Assembly (NCBI GenBank): GCA_005223125.1
Contig: NJBH01000007.1
Span: 62,001 to 126,000, forward strand
Length of the DNA stretch: 64,000 nt
Reading direction: 5' to 3'
DNA from: Promethearchaeota archaeon Loki_b32
GTDB taxonomy: Archaea; Asgardarchaeota; Lokiarchaeia; Sigyniarchaeales; SOKP01
The first letter of the stretch is position 1, and each line of letters starts with the position of its first letter. Of this stretch, positions 18,779-27,959 are shown piece after piece. The translations under genes were made by a program, and so were the position numbers. The notes beneath the pieces are model-generated. The model worked only from the letters and a program-made list of their open reading frames with translations, was not told where the DNA came from and searched no databases.

Positions 18779-19501
18779 ATGGTTGACAATCATAGCTATA
18801 GTTTTTTTGGTCAAAAAGTAGGGTTAATAATTCAAAGTTCTTCTAAAAATGAGCCTTTTATCTTTTTTAGACTCATTAAAAGCAAAAACGATGGGTCTTG
18901 GGAAAAACCTAGTAGTGGAGAAGGCAAAATAATTAAATTCTCATTAGAAGAAATGGTTTGGATTATCCGAGTATTAAATAAAGAAGTAAATTCATGGTCA
19001 AGTTATCATACTTTTAAGGATAATAAAACTCCGATATCTTTCAAATGGGATGATGGAGAAAAAGCGAAATTATGGATTCATATCGGTTCCTATTCAAAGG
19101 TGCTAGAGTATGCTCAATTTAAGATATTAGAAATGCTACTAACACATATACTGAAAGAAAAAATAGAATTTGCTACTGCTCCTAATTGGGCAAAGAAACG
19201 GAATGTCGATACCTTAAGCAATATTGTTATACAGGAGGAAATTATTACAGATAGTAGTAAAAATATTATTAGAAATAACGAATCAAACTCAATCAATAAT
19301 GGAAAACCTAGTGAGATAGAAGACATCGTTGGAACGATTAAAGGCGAAACCAATAAGGCCTTACTCATTCAATTTGAAAATGAAGTAGAAATCTGGATAC
19401 CTAAGTCGACAATTCATTCTGGGTTCAACAATGCTAAAAATTTAGTTCAAAAATTCAGTATTGATAGTTGGATTTTAAAAAAAAACAGAGTATTATCTTA
19501 A
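18779..19501 (+). CDS. Hypothetical protein, possible ssDNA/RNA-binding fold plus C-terminal beta domain
   Basis: This 240-residue protein has two parts. The first 125 residues (WEKPSSGEGKIIKFSLEEM, then KLWIHIGSYSKVLEYAQF) follow the strand-strand-helix pattern of PUR/Whirly/PC4-like single-strand binding proteins; this is an inference from the pattern. After a Ser/Asn-rich linker, residues ~180-240 form a small beta domain (IVGTIKGETNKALLIQFENE, then EIWIPKSTI). A short decayed gene follows directly. Confidence 0.55.
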   Translation: MVDNHSYSFFGQKVGLIIQSSSKNEPFIFFRLIKSKNDGSWEKPSSGEGKIIKFSLEEMVWIIRVLNKEVNSWSSYHTFKDNKTPISFKWDDGEKAKLWIHIGSYSKVLEYAQFKILEMLLTHILKEKIEFATAPNWAKKRNVDTLSNIVIQEEIITDSSKNIIRNNESNSINNGKPSEIEDIVGTIKGETNKALLIQFENEVEIWIPKSTIHSGFNNAKNLVQKFSIDSWILKKNRVLS

Positions 19502-19513
19502 CACTTCACAATA

Positions 19514-19786
19514 ATGCCTGAATCTGGAGAGATTAATGGAGAAAAATATAGGTTTATAATTTATCATGGACATATTCATATATTAGTAAGACAAGAAGAA
19601 AATGAAGATCCAGATAATATCTATGATAAAAAAAATCCTGAATTTTAAACAATTGCGGGATATGAATCAAACCAATTTTCTAAGTGAAAATATCCTGATA
19701 ATCCCAAAGATTTTGAAAATTGAAGATAAAAAAGTCGAGGGATTATAGAGCCCCGTTGAAAAAATGAAATTTACACTTATTTCTAA
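19514..19786 (+). pseudogene. Decayed small gene, several in-frame stops
   Basis: ATG at 19514 opens 44 codons (start MPESGEINGEKYRF, end YDKKNPEF) to a TAA at 19646. The same frame then still reads like protein for ~45 codons, e.g. TIAGYESNQFSK and KYPDNPKDFEN, broken by TGA at 19685, 19721 and 19757 and TAA at 19727, to a final TAA at 19784. The TGA positions would suit Trp, and most breaks are explained by G-to-A or C-to-T changes. The 44-residue piece may still be made. The family is unknown. Confidence 0.4.
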
Positions 19787-19792
19787 AATTTA

Positions 19793-20212
19793 CTAATCTT
19801 TTATACTGCTTTTCCTAACTTTAAAAATTGAGAATGTACCATATGCTTTAGAAACAAGAGTTCCATTATTTAAGATATTTGATTCAAGAATCCCTAAACT
19901 TTTACCTTTATGAATTACTGTTGTATCACAGATAAGGTTTCCTTCTCTAACTGGTTTAAAATATGTTATTTTAATCTCAACGGTTGCACATAATTCGTCT
20001 TTTTCTAAAAGAGAATATAACGCTCCTCCCATTCCTGTGTCCGCCATCGAATATAAAACACCTCCGTGGAGTGTTTTATGAGGATTCATTAATTTTTCTA
20101 CTACGTCTAACACACATTGTGAATCTCCATTACCAAATTTAGTGAACTTTAAACCAATTAAGTCACCAAACGGATGAAATCCTTTTGCTCCAATAGAAGT
20201 CTTTTTAGACAT
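19793..20212 (-). CDS. PaaI-type hotdog thioesterase
   Basis: A 139-residue hotdog-fold acyl-CoA thioesterase. The family core is present: PHKTLHGGVLYSMADTGMGGALYS, here read as HGGVLYSMADTGMG with the catalytic Asp, then ATVEIKITYFKPV. It is likely a housekeeping hydrolase of acyl- or aryl-CoA. It is the second such gene in 5 kb; the other, at 14910-15293, carries a stop, so this copy could cover for it. Confidence 0.88.
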   Translation of the reverse strand: MSKKTSIGAKGFHPFGDLIGLKFTKFGNGDSQCVLDVVEKLMNPHKTLHGGVLYSMADTGMGGALYSLLEKDELCATVEIKITYFKPVREGNLICDTTVIHKGKSLGILESNILNNGTLVSKAYGTFSIFKVRKSSIKD

Positions 20213-20265
20213 ACTATAGATAAAATTTATTGAAATTTAACCTTTATTAGGATCATCTTAGACTT

Positions 20266-20475
20266 TTATTGTTTAGATGAGCAATAACAATACTTCTGAT
20301 GTTTACTTATGCAACAATTACAGAAAGTTTCTCCACATAAGACACAAACGATCTCTTCGTCATTGTGAATATTCAAAGTTATTTCACAACGATTACAATG
20401 CCGATATCTCTCTGAAAATGAATTTTTATATTCTTGAAATTTTTTATCTTTCAGTTTTAAGATAAAACTTAACAT
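20266..20475 (-). CDS. Small cysteine-rich zinc-binding protein
   Basis: A 69-residue product with a basic amphipathic N terminus and a Cys-dense C-terminal half: C27, C30, C44, C47, C52, C54, C55, H59, C63 and C65. The spacing suggests two zinc sites, reminiscent of B-box or AN1-like fingers, but it does not fit either exactly. No function can be given. It lies 53 nt upstream of the thioesterase gene on the same strand. Confidence 0.6.
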   Translation of the reverse strand: MLSFILKLKDKKFQEYKNSFSERYRHCNRCEITLNIHNDEEIVCVLCGETFCNCCISKHQKYCYCSSKQ

Positions 20476-20612
20476 ATTTTAAACTCACATGGATTATATT
20501 TACATTATTTTGAAATTGAGTTTTAAAAACACCGAGTAAATAAAACTAAATTAAAATGATACAGTCATTTTACTAATTCTTAGATATTCCGATACTATTT
20601 CTAAGGTTAGTT

Positions 20613-20906
20613 CTATTTCAAATCATCAACTAATTCAAGAAATTCTGTATAAGGAATGGCCGTCCAACTCTCTGCAAATGAAGCACCAGCAGAACGAGAA
20701 AGCAACGAAACTTTAGTTGCTTCTAATTCGTTTTTTACTTCAAAAATATCAATAAAATCATACGGACCTAATATGGCATAATGGGCAATCCATTTAATAC
20801 TTGGTACTTTTTCTCTGACTAGCTTTAAAAACTTTTCACCTTGTTCCTTCCTTTTTTCAACTAAATCGGGATTTCGAAGTTTAGTTGCGAGTATAAATAT
20901 TGGCAC
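20613..20906 (-). CDS. GYD-domain (dimeric alpha/beta barrel) protein
   Basis: A 97-residue ferredoxin-like alpha/beta fold with the GPYDFIDIFEV motif of GYD proteins. These are small, widespread archaeal and bacterial proteins of unclear function, possibly ligand-binding or monooxygenase-like. Length is typical. Confidence 0.85.
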   Translation of the reverse strand: MPIFILATKLRNPDLVEKRKEQGEKFLKLVREKVPSIKWIAHYAILGPYDFIDIFEVKNELEATKVSLLSRSAGASFAESWTAIPYTEFLELVDDLK

Positions 20907-21437
20907 AATATATGCATGAGTAATCTTTAGCTATAAACATTACTTTAGATCAATTCTAGATGAGGTTTAATTTACTCATGAAATAAGCTGAAATTGATTT
21001 TCATGAACGGAAGAAGAATAAAATGAAAAAAAAAGAAATATTTGTTCTTATCTCATTACTCCTTAAAAGTTCAAAAAGAACGAATCACTATTTACCTTTT
21101 TGTAATAATTATAAATAGGAAATATTTAAATTTAAGCCTTAGAGACTGAGAAAGTACTGAAATTAAAAATAAATAAGTGTAGTATTGTGTGTTATTTTAA
21201 AAGAAATCATTTTAATGAACTTTCTTCTTATTATCTCATATTAAACTATTAGGATAAAGATTTATGAAATTCGTATCTGTACAGATAGAAATTCTAGAAT
21301 CAAGAAAAGATTCTATCATAATTTTTAATATATTAAGATTCAAGATATTCTTAATTTATCAATACAATATAATATACCTTAAATTAAATCATTAAATTAA
21401 TCTTCTAAAATCATTAAAATCGTAATTGTGATGTGTT
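20907..21437. other. Intergenic region, no recognisable content
   Basis: About 530 nt between two divergent genes. It is AT-rich with many stops in all frames and no GC-rich structured segment that would suggest a stable RNA. It must contain the promoters for both flanking genes, but I could not single out a TATA box. Confidence 0.5.
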
Positions 21438-22427
21438 TTGAAAGAAAAAGCTTTCTTAAAATATCTTCTAGACAATAAAGTATCTCAAGAACAAGCCGAT
21501 ATATTTGTTTCCAGGCTCGATGATTTTAATAAATTTCTAAAAACAGAAAATTTAGATGTTGATTCAATTCCTAATGGTAAAATACTCGAATATACAGAAC
21601 ATTTAGTTGAAAGTAAAAGCGATACTATATTGGATTTATTAAGAGCGGTAATCAATTATGCTAATTTCACAAAAAAATATGATTATATAATTGAAGTTAC
21701 TGATATTTCAGAATCGTTTAATGCAATGGATAATCTTTATACCAGACTTGCTGATCAATTCAATGAACAAATTCGAGATGCAATATTTGAGAATGTAAGT
21801 ATTCTTCCTTTAGGAACTGATCCAGATAAAAAACCAGATATAACAAAAGTAGTTATGAAAAGATTAGAAGAAAAGCTTGGGGAAGATAAAACGATAGAAT
21901 TATTAGCACCTTGCTTACACGGTCGTCCTCTTGAACCAATTAAAAAAGATAGAGAGGATTTCATTAAATTAAACGACATTGATGTATTCATAAAACTAAA
22001 GAAACACGAATTCGTTGAACAAGCTCAAAAACACCAAAAAGAGGGAACACTATTGTATGCTCAGTATGTAGATGATGAAGTAGTAGAATATATAAAAAAT
22101 TCTCCAACAATTACTCCCGGAATAAGAAAAGGAGACAAAATAATAGCTACAAAAACACCTTATCAAATTAAAAAATTTCTGAATGCTAAAGAGGAAAAGA
22201 TGAAAAGATATTATAGTTGTTATTGTGCTTGGGTACGTGGTGCAATTAAAAATGGTACTGAAAAAGAAATTTCTCCTAATTTCTGTTATTGCAGCACAGG
22301 ATTTACCAAAAAATATTGGGATATAATTTTCGATCAACCAATAAAGATTGAACCACTTGAAACACCTCTTACTGGAGCATTAGAATGTAAATTTGCTATA
22401 CATATTCCTAAAGAATTTCAAAAATAA
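21438..22427 (+). CDS. Hypothetical protein with CYCAWVR and FCYCSTGF cysteine motifs
   Basis: 329 residues, starting at TTG. Residues 1-125 are helical with no known motif. The C-terminal ~200 residues contain CLHGRP (~165), CYCAWVRGAI (~265) and FCYCSTGFTKKYWD (~285). The repeated Cys-x-Cys arrangement is shared with DUF6144-type proteins and the spacing suggests a metal or cofactor site; the assignment is from memory. It precedes the DUF362 gene by 96 nt on the same strand. Confidence 0.6.
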   Translation: MKEKAFLKYLLDNKVSQEQADIFVSRLDDFNKFLKTENLDVDSIPNGKILEYTEHLVESKSDTILDLLRAVINYANFTKKYDYIIEVTDISESFNAMDNLYTRLADQFNEQIRDAIFENVSILPLGTDPDKKPDITKVVMKRLEEKLGEDKTIELLAPCLHGRPLEPIKKDREDFIKLNDIDVFIKLKKHEFVEQAQKHQKEGTLLYAQYVDDEVVEYIKNSPTITPGIRKGDKIIATKTPYQIKKFLNAKEEKMKRYYSCYCAWVRGAIKNGTEKEISPNFCYCSTGFTKKYWDIIFDQPIKIEPLETPLTGALECKFAIHIPKEFQK

Positions 22428-22523
22428 AGGAAATTATAATATTTTGCAATTTAGGTACTTTTTTAATGTAGCTTCACGTACTGACATGGCTAAAATTCTA
22501 TTTTCCTCTCCAGGTATAAAAAT

Positions 22524-23402
22524 ATGACAAAAGCAGCAGTTATCTACACAAAAGATCGTGTTTATGGTGTAAATAAGTCTTTAAAGTTATTAGCTATCAA
22601 TCCTGTTAAAGATAAAAATGTAATTTTCAAACCAAATTTCAATACTGCTGATCCTCCTCCCGCTTCAAGTTCAATGGAAACTATAAAGCAGCTTATTATT
22701 AAATTAATGGAAATGGGTGCAAAGTCCATCACAGTTGCGGAACGAAGTGGCCCAGCTAATACAGCAAAAGTGTTTAAGAAAAAGGGTTTAAATGAATTAG
22801 CAAAAGAATTAGAATTTAAGGTAATTGATTTAACTGAATTACCTAAAGAAGATTTTATCCTTAAAAAACCTGAAGGATGTCATTGGAAAGAGGGATTTCT
22901 TTTTCCAAAAATATATAATGATGCGGAATGTATTGTTGAAACGTGTTGTTTAAAGACTCATATGTATGGTGGTCACTTTACTTTATCATTAAAAAACGCA
23001 GTTGCTTTAGTACCTAAAAAATTCATGAGTGAATTGCACTCTTCTAAACATCAAAGATTGATGATCGCGGAAATTAATGCTGAATACAAAGCTGATTTAA
23101 TTATCATGGATGGTCTTATTGCCTTTGTAGATCGTGGACCAATGGAAGGTACTCGAAAGGAAGCAAATGTTTTTGTTGCTGGGACAGATAAGATTGCAAT
23201 TGATGCTGTTGGTGTTTCGATATTACGGATTCTTGGAACAACACCAGAAGTATCTAATGGTCCAATTTTTGAGCAAGAACAAATTAAAAGAGCAGTAGAA
23301 TTAGGAGTGGGAATAACTTCATCTGATGAAATTGAATTTATAACTGATTCTGAAGAAGCGGAAAAACTAGTGGCACAAATCAAAGAAAAACTAGATGAAT
23401 GA
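22524..23402 (+). CDS. DUF362 domain protein
   Basis: A 292-residue DUF362 protein without the ferredoxin domain found in many relatives. Family features are VIFKPNFN near the N terminus, TVAERSGP, ETCCLKTHMYGGHFTLSLKN and IIMDGLIAF. DUF362 proteins are common in anaerobes and often near Fe-S or redox genes; their biochemical role is not established. Probably co-transcribed with the upstream Cys-rich hypothetical. Confidence 0.85.
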   Translation: MTKAAVIYTKDRVYGVNKSLKLLAINPVKDKNVIFKPNFNTADPPPASSSMETIKQLIIKLMEMGAKSITVAERSGPANTAKVFKKKGLNELAKELEFKVIDLTELPKEDFILKKPEGCHWKEGFLFPKIYNDAECIVETCCLKTHMYGGHFTLSLKNAVALVPKKFMSELHSSKHQRLMIAEINAEYKADLIIMDGLIAFVDRGPMEGTRKEANVFVAGTDKIAIDAVGVSILRILGTTPEVSNGPIFEQEQIKRAVELGVGITSSDEIEFITDSEEAEKLVAQIKEKLDE

Positions 23403-23473
23403 ATAGAATTTTTTTTATATGAATAAATAAAAACTAAAATTTTTACTTATTTTTATATTCCTTCTTGGCTTTC

Positions 23474-23857
23474 TCATTCTCCTGACAAAGCGGCATGTGC
23501 TTTCTCTAAGTCATCAACTCCGAGAACTATTCTATTATTCTCAGCAAAATAGATTAGATCAATATTAACGCCAGCATCACCTATTTTACGAGCCATATTC
23601 CCCCCTGTGCCAGGTTTTCCCACAATATGACCTAGATCTACAACGAGTACTTCACGCACGGCACGTACTTCAAAACCAGCATCTTCAAGTAACCAGCGGG
23701 TTGTTTCTTCATCTTCAACCAAAATATGGACAAAGGCTTCATTTTTTAAGGGAAATCCACATAACCCTTCCATATTGATGCCATTCTTACCCAGAGTTTC
23801 ACCCATATCCGCTAATGTACCTGGTTGATTTTTTAAAACAACAGTTAAATCCTTCAA
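23474..23857 (-). CDS. Tandem ACT-domain protein
   Basis: A 127-residue protein made of two ACT domains (about 1-65 and 68-127), opening LTVVLKNQPGTLADMGETLG. ACT pairs bind amino acids and regulate metabolic enzymes or transport. The gene is about 45-50% GC in the stretches I counted, while its neighbours are near 30%. It is preceded by a perfect AGGAGG Shine-Dalgarno. Both features suggest recent acquisition. Confidence 0.88.
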   Translation of the reverse strand: MKDLTVVLKNQPGTLADMGETLGKNGINMEGLCGFPLKNEAFVHILVEDEETTRWLLEDAGFEVRAVREVLVVDLGHIVGKPGTGGNMARKIGDAGVNIDLIYFAENNRIVLGVDDLEKAHAALSGE

Positions 23858-24033
23858 TATTTATATCCTCCTATTATTATTTATTTAATTTATTAAATTA
23901 AATCTTATTTCGTTTTCACGAGATTTTTTTGCAATGCTTAATTATGTCTTTTCCCTATTTAAGCTTTCTTTTGAAATTTCTCTTTTATAAATAAATATAA
24001 AAAAAGATATGGAAATAGAGGAGTATTATGTTT

Positions 24034-27000
24034 TTATAGTACTGAAATAAAATCTTCTGAAGACCTATAGATAACAATATCATTTACTATTAAAGTCCAT
24101 TTGAATAGTATGATTATATGTTGTTCTGTACAATTAACAAAGCCATTTAAAATAAGTCCTTCGCCAGAAAAAAGAATATCGTCAATTAGAGTAAAATTAA
24201 TACCAGAAAGGGTTCCGGTGTCGAAAGTATAATTTTCTATTGGATAAAGATACGGTGGTACTAAAATTGAAAAGTCTCCACCATCTTCTCGATACAATGA
24301 AAGATTAACCTTTATATTATAACCCGGAGCAGAAACACTTTCATTGAAATTTTCAAGTTCAATTCTAAAGCCCGCAAGATCGTTTGGCAAAGTCATTGAG
24401 TTATCCATATTAAAATCAAAAGATATGGCAAATATTTTGACTATTATTGTTAAAATATTGGAAGTTGTATTCCCAAATTCATTCGATGCTTTCACGAGGA
24501 ATTCATAAGTTCCAGAAGTTATATCAAAAATTGGATAAGTTGTCTGTGAACTGGGCAGATTTCCGATTAACAAGCTATTATTTCTATAGATTGAATAACT
24601 TTCTGCAAGTTCAGATTCAGTCCAATTTAGTATAAAGGAACCATCAATATCAGGATTATCTGCATCACTTGATAAAATAAATGGTCTTGGCGCGAAATTT
24701 TCTAAACTATCATACGCTTCAAATGCCTCTGATCCATAACCTACCTGTCGTGTGAAAGCATTTACGAATCCTGCTAATTTTAACTGTTGCAACCCTCCAA
24801 CAGAACTATATGTAGGTATGTAATAATAAACTGTTCCTCCAAGGGGATATATAAGGGTATTTCCATTTCTGGCACCGGCAATTAAAGTAATTTCTTGTGT
24901 TGCTTCAGTTACATATGTATCTCTCGCAGTTTTAGGACCAATTAAGTTCTCAGTTGAATTTCTTGTATGATAAAAAATTGCTTCTCCAAAATTATCTCCA
25001 TGCCTTATAACGTACATTCCTGCTAAAGTCCTCGCTTCTGTACCTTTATATTCTACCAAATCTAACCCTATAAATTCTATCCCATCTCCTAGATTTGTTT
25101 CGATATAGAAAAGATCTCCATTTTCCGGTCGTTCATGAAAATCATCTCCTCTCTTCCATTTCTTTAAGTCTTGCACATGATATTTATAATTTGCTTCTAA
25201 TTGTAATTCGAATAAATTTTCAGGATATCTTAATTGAAATTTTAACCATGTAGGAATATCTTGCCAATCGTAAGCATCCATATAGTGCTTCCAAAGTGAG
25301 TATGTTGAATCAATGGTAGATTCTATTAAACTAGGATTTTTATACATAACCATTTCCCCATTTTTCACATCTACTAAACAGATTCCCAAAAATCGCAATA
25401 TTGGAGAACGTGAATATGATCCTATATTTATTGAAGTAAAAATTGAAACTGCATAATACATCTTATTATTATAACTATCAAAAACTAAATAAGGATCATA
25501 ATCTATACTCAATTGAGGTAAAAGTATTTTTCGTACACGACTTTTCACGTTTCTATTAATCAAATAAGAGTATTCACCCCCTTCAAAAACATAACCCCAT
25601 AATCCTAAGTTTACAGTATACCAGAATGCTTCTAAACCTTTAAGTACTCCATCTGGTTCACCTTCGTAAACATATTTATTGTTAGGAATTCCACCTCTCC
25701 AACCTGTATCAAGTAATATCGATTCATCATACGCTCCTAAACCCGGCTTAGAATTTTGTTGTTCTAAAAACTTCTTACTTTCAGATTCTCCAAAGAATAT
25801 TGGATAATCTTCAGAAATGTTAAAAATTGAACTAATATTAACTAACTCTCCTGTGAATGTATCCATTGCTAAGAATCCTTCAATGTGATCATATAATTCA
25901 GTATTAGTTTTGACAGGATCTCCTGAAAATTGAGATAATCTAATAGATTTTGGAGCAACCCAATATTCTGTTCCATCTATATAAACTATGTCAGAATCTG
26001 CTAATCCTTCGAATGTTGTACCTATTTTTGCTGCTAAACTCTGAACAGCAAAATCTTGATCGAATTGTCTTATCTGTGATATCATTTGAGTATCATTCAA
26101 GGGATCTGATGATAAAGTAAAATTTTCTATTGATCGTTCTTCAATCATATCCAGTCCAGCACATGCACGTGTCCAAGAGATTTCCCTATTAATTTTTTGA
26201 GTCCATTCATATTGCGAATAAACAGATGTGTTGCTAATTGTTACTGCTGGACCAATACTAGTTAGAGCAGGTAAGGTTATGAGGAAAATAAGTACACCAG
26301 CTATTATCCCCATTTTAATTCTCTGAGGTTTCAATATCACGTAATTTTTTGGATTTCTTTTTAATTTAATGCGTCCATAAATATACACTGAAATACCTAA
26401 CCCTATTAATCCTATAAAAGCAATAACTAATGACCACATTTGTAATAACTGAATCCCATTTAATGCAAAACTAGGTAAAGAAAAAAATATTATTCCACAA
26501 AAAGAACCAATTATCATCAATGCGTTTGATATTATATTATAATCATTTCTTTTCAAATAAAAATTACTTGCAATGTTTAAAACCATTCTAAAAATTAAAA
26601 TTCCTAAAATATAATAAATTAAGGGTAAATAAAGCCTCGAGTAGATAAAAATAAATTCAATATTGGTATTATTCGGATTTAGCAACACATCAAAAGCGTC
26701 GGTGAATAGTGTAAACGGTGATAGTGTTATTGCACCTTTTTCATACAAATACATAACCCATGAAAACTGACCATCGAAGTCCAATAGCATCCCAATTAAA
26801 TAAAACAGGACGAAACCACCAGTCCACCAAAAAATCAATGATTTTAGCCTAGAGGGTTTACCAAATCTTAGGCGGGTACCAATTATTGTTAATAAATTTT
26901 GATTAGGCGGTAAACTCATTATTATACAGCCAGTAATAGCTCCAATTAAAGCTGTCTTATTAAAAAAGAAATTGATTGACCAGAAATTCAAAAAATAGAA

Positions 27001-27345
27001 TTCATAATAATTAAGCCCCCCGGCTTTATTCTCATAAAGTTGAGCATTTAAGTTAATTGGCCCAAACCAGGCTGGCCAAAACCAGAAGATCGATAAAATA
27101 ACTAAAATTATTACTACAGTGGGTAATAAAATTTTTAAATATTTTTTAAATCTCGGAATTTTTTGAAACACAGAAGCTACAAGTGATTTTCTTGTAGGAG
27201 GCTTGCCAGATCCTTCAATTTTAGCAATATTCCCACGCTCTAGATTTTTTACTTGTTGTTGTACTTCATATTTTCTATTAACTTCCTGGCAATCTTCACA
27301 ATAATAGTTAAACTTCTCGTGTTTTTCGCAAGATCTTTTTACCAT
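24034..27345 (-). CDS. UPF0182-like large membrane protein with N-terminal zinc finger and C-terminal FN3-like domain
   Basis: 1103 residues. The N terminus has a half B-box-like finger (C6, H9, C16, C19). About seven hydrophobic helices span roughly 70-365, and a large extracytoplasmic region follows. That region carries UPF0182 hallmarks: WTRACAGL (~390), PYLVFDSYNNKMYYAV, WLKFQLRYPENLFELQ and YHVQD. From ~905 an FN3-like beta-sandwich appears (SYSIYRNNSLLIG, then YEFLVKASNEFGNTTSN), then a second beta domain. UPF0182 proteins have no firm function. Confidence 0.8.
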   Translation of the reverse strand: MVKRSCEKHEKFNYYCEDCQEVNRKYEVQQQVKNLERGNIAKIEGSGKPPTRKSLVASVFQKIPRFKKYLKILLPTVVIILVILSIFWFWPAWFGPINLNAQLYENKAGGLNYYEFYFLNFWSINFFFNKTALIGAITGCIIMSLPPNQNLLTIIGTRLRFGKPSRLKSLIFWWTGGFVLFYLIGMLLDFDGQFSWVMYLYEKGAITLSPFTLFTDAFDVLLNPNNTNIEFIFIYSRLYLPLIYYILGILIFRMVLNIASNFYLKRNDYNIISNALMIIGSFCGIIFFSLPSFALNGIQLLQMWSLVIAFIGLIGLGISVYIYGRIKLKRNPKNYVILKPQRIKMGIIAGVLIFLITLPALTSIGPAVTISNTSVYSQYEWTQKINREISWTRACAGLDMIEERSIENFTLSSDPLNDTQMISQIRQFDQDFAVQSLAAKIGTTFEGLADSDIVYIDGTEYWVAPKSIRLSQFSGDPVKTNTELYDHIEGFLAMDTFTGELVNISSIFNISEDYPIFFGESESKKFLEQQNSKPGLGAYDESILLDTGWRGGIPNNKYVYEGEPDGVLKGLEAFWYTVNLGLWGYVFEGGEYSYLINRNVKSRVRKILLPQLSIDYDPYLVFDSYNNKMYYAVSIFTSINIGSYSRSPILRFLGICLVDVKNGEMVMYKNPSLIESTIDSTYSLWKHYMDAYDWQDIPTWLKFQLRYPENLFELQLEANYKYHVQDLKKWKRGDDFHERPENGDLFYIETNLGDGIEFIGLDLVEYKGTEARTLAGMYVIRHGDNFGEAIFYHTRNSTENLIGPKTARDTYVTEATQEITLIAGARNGNTLIYPLGGTVYYYIPTYSSVGGLQQLKLAGFVNAFTRQVGYGSEAFEAYDSLENFAPRPFILSSDADNPDIDGSFILNWTESELAESYSIYRNNSLLIGNLPSSQTTYPIFDITSGTYEFLVKASNEFGNTTSNILTIIVKIFAISFDFNMDNSMTLPNDLAGFRIELENFNESVSAPGYNIKVNLSLYREDGGDFSILVPPYLYPIENYTFDTGTLSGINFTLIDDILFSGEGLILNGFVNCTEQHIIILFKWTLIVNDIVIYRSSEDFISVL

Positions 27346-27649
27346 ATCTATTCATCTTATTAATTAAAGTTAAAAATTGTAGTTATATTTAGATTATAAG
27401 ATCTTTTATTTTAAATCTTAGTATAAGGGATTTTAATAAGGAAAAAATTGAGTTAATTCTTTTTTGATGAATTATTATTATTTTATTTTAATTTCGCTTT
27501 TCCTTTTCTTAAAATCTTAAGAATATGGGAGTCACATAAAACCTCCGAGGATCCTATTAATAGTGATACTAATTATTAATTATCCAAAAAAAATAAAATA
27601 ATAAAAAAAGGTATCTATCCATAAAAATTAATCATCTATTAGTATCCCT

Positions 27650-27684
27650 ACTTATAAAATAGCTTCTTTACTTATTTTATAAGT
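27650..27684. repeat. 11-bp perfect inverted repeat
   Basis: ACTTATAAAAT (27650-27660) and ATTTTATAAGT (27674-27684) are exact inverse copies around a 13-nt spacer. It lies ~160 nt beyond the 23S 3' processing arm, so it might be a transcript end or a protein-binding site for the flanking genes. Confidence 0.45.
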
Positions 27685-27807
27685 AAAATTCTTTTTTTCT
27701 ATTATCTGTAAAAATAGTTAAATTTAAGCAGAGAATCAATATCAGATTGGTAAGCTCTTATAAATTTTTATTTTATTTTTTAATTATACTAAAAAAATCT
27801 AATTATG

Positions 27808-27836
27808 GCATAAATAAAAAAAGAAAAAATAAAATC
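27808..27836 (-). terminator. Poly-T terminator of the 23S transcript
   Basis: On the minus strand, several T runs (six and seven Ts) start within ~10 nt after the 3' arm of the rRNA processing stem. Archaeal RNA polymerase terminates at such runs, so this is the likely end of the pre-23S transcript. Confidence 0.5.
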
Positions 27837-27845
27837 TTTGCTCAA

Positions 27846-27857
27846 GAACATACTCCC
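27846..27857 (-). other. 23S processing stem, 3' arm
   Basis: In the minus-strand transcript GGGAGTATGTTC here pairs perfectly with GAACATACTCCC made from 31556-31567. Beyond an internal loop, GAGC (27840-27843) pairs with GCTC (31572-31575). A long stem bringing both ends of pre-23S together is the archaeal substrate for the splicing endonuclease. Confidence 0.75.
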
Positions 27858-27959
27858 TCCCTCTTACCATCTAAAATCTACCATCACTACTTTACCGCTC
27901 CGGACATGCACAATTCCCTCATGCCCTAAGCCTGAACCTTATGGTTCCTCTTTCAACAC

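Larger units (their letters stand above)
27346..27845. other. Intergenic region downstream of 23S rRNA
   Basis: About 500 nt of AT-rich DNA between the UPF0182-like gene and the rRNA. It contains an inverted repeat and poly-T tracts (listed separately) but no 5S rRNA, tRNA or credible ORF. Confidence 0.5.

Noticed and set aside
19685-19759. TGA read as tryptophan or selenocysteine
   Set aside because: TAA stops also interrupt the same frame, and other genes in the window use TGG for Trp normally; gene decay explains all breaks.
27747-27929. 60-codon ORF at the 3' end of the 23S gene
   Set aside because: It runs through the terminator, processing stem and rRNA end; composition is low-complexity and no start signal is seen.
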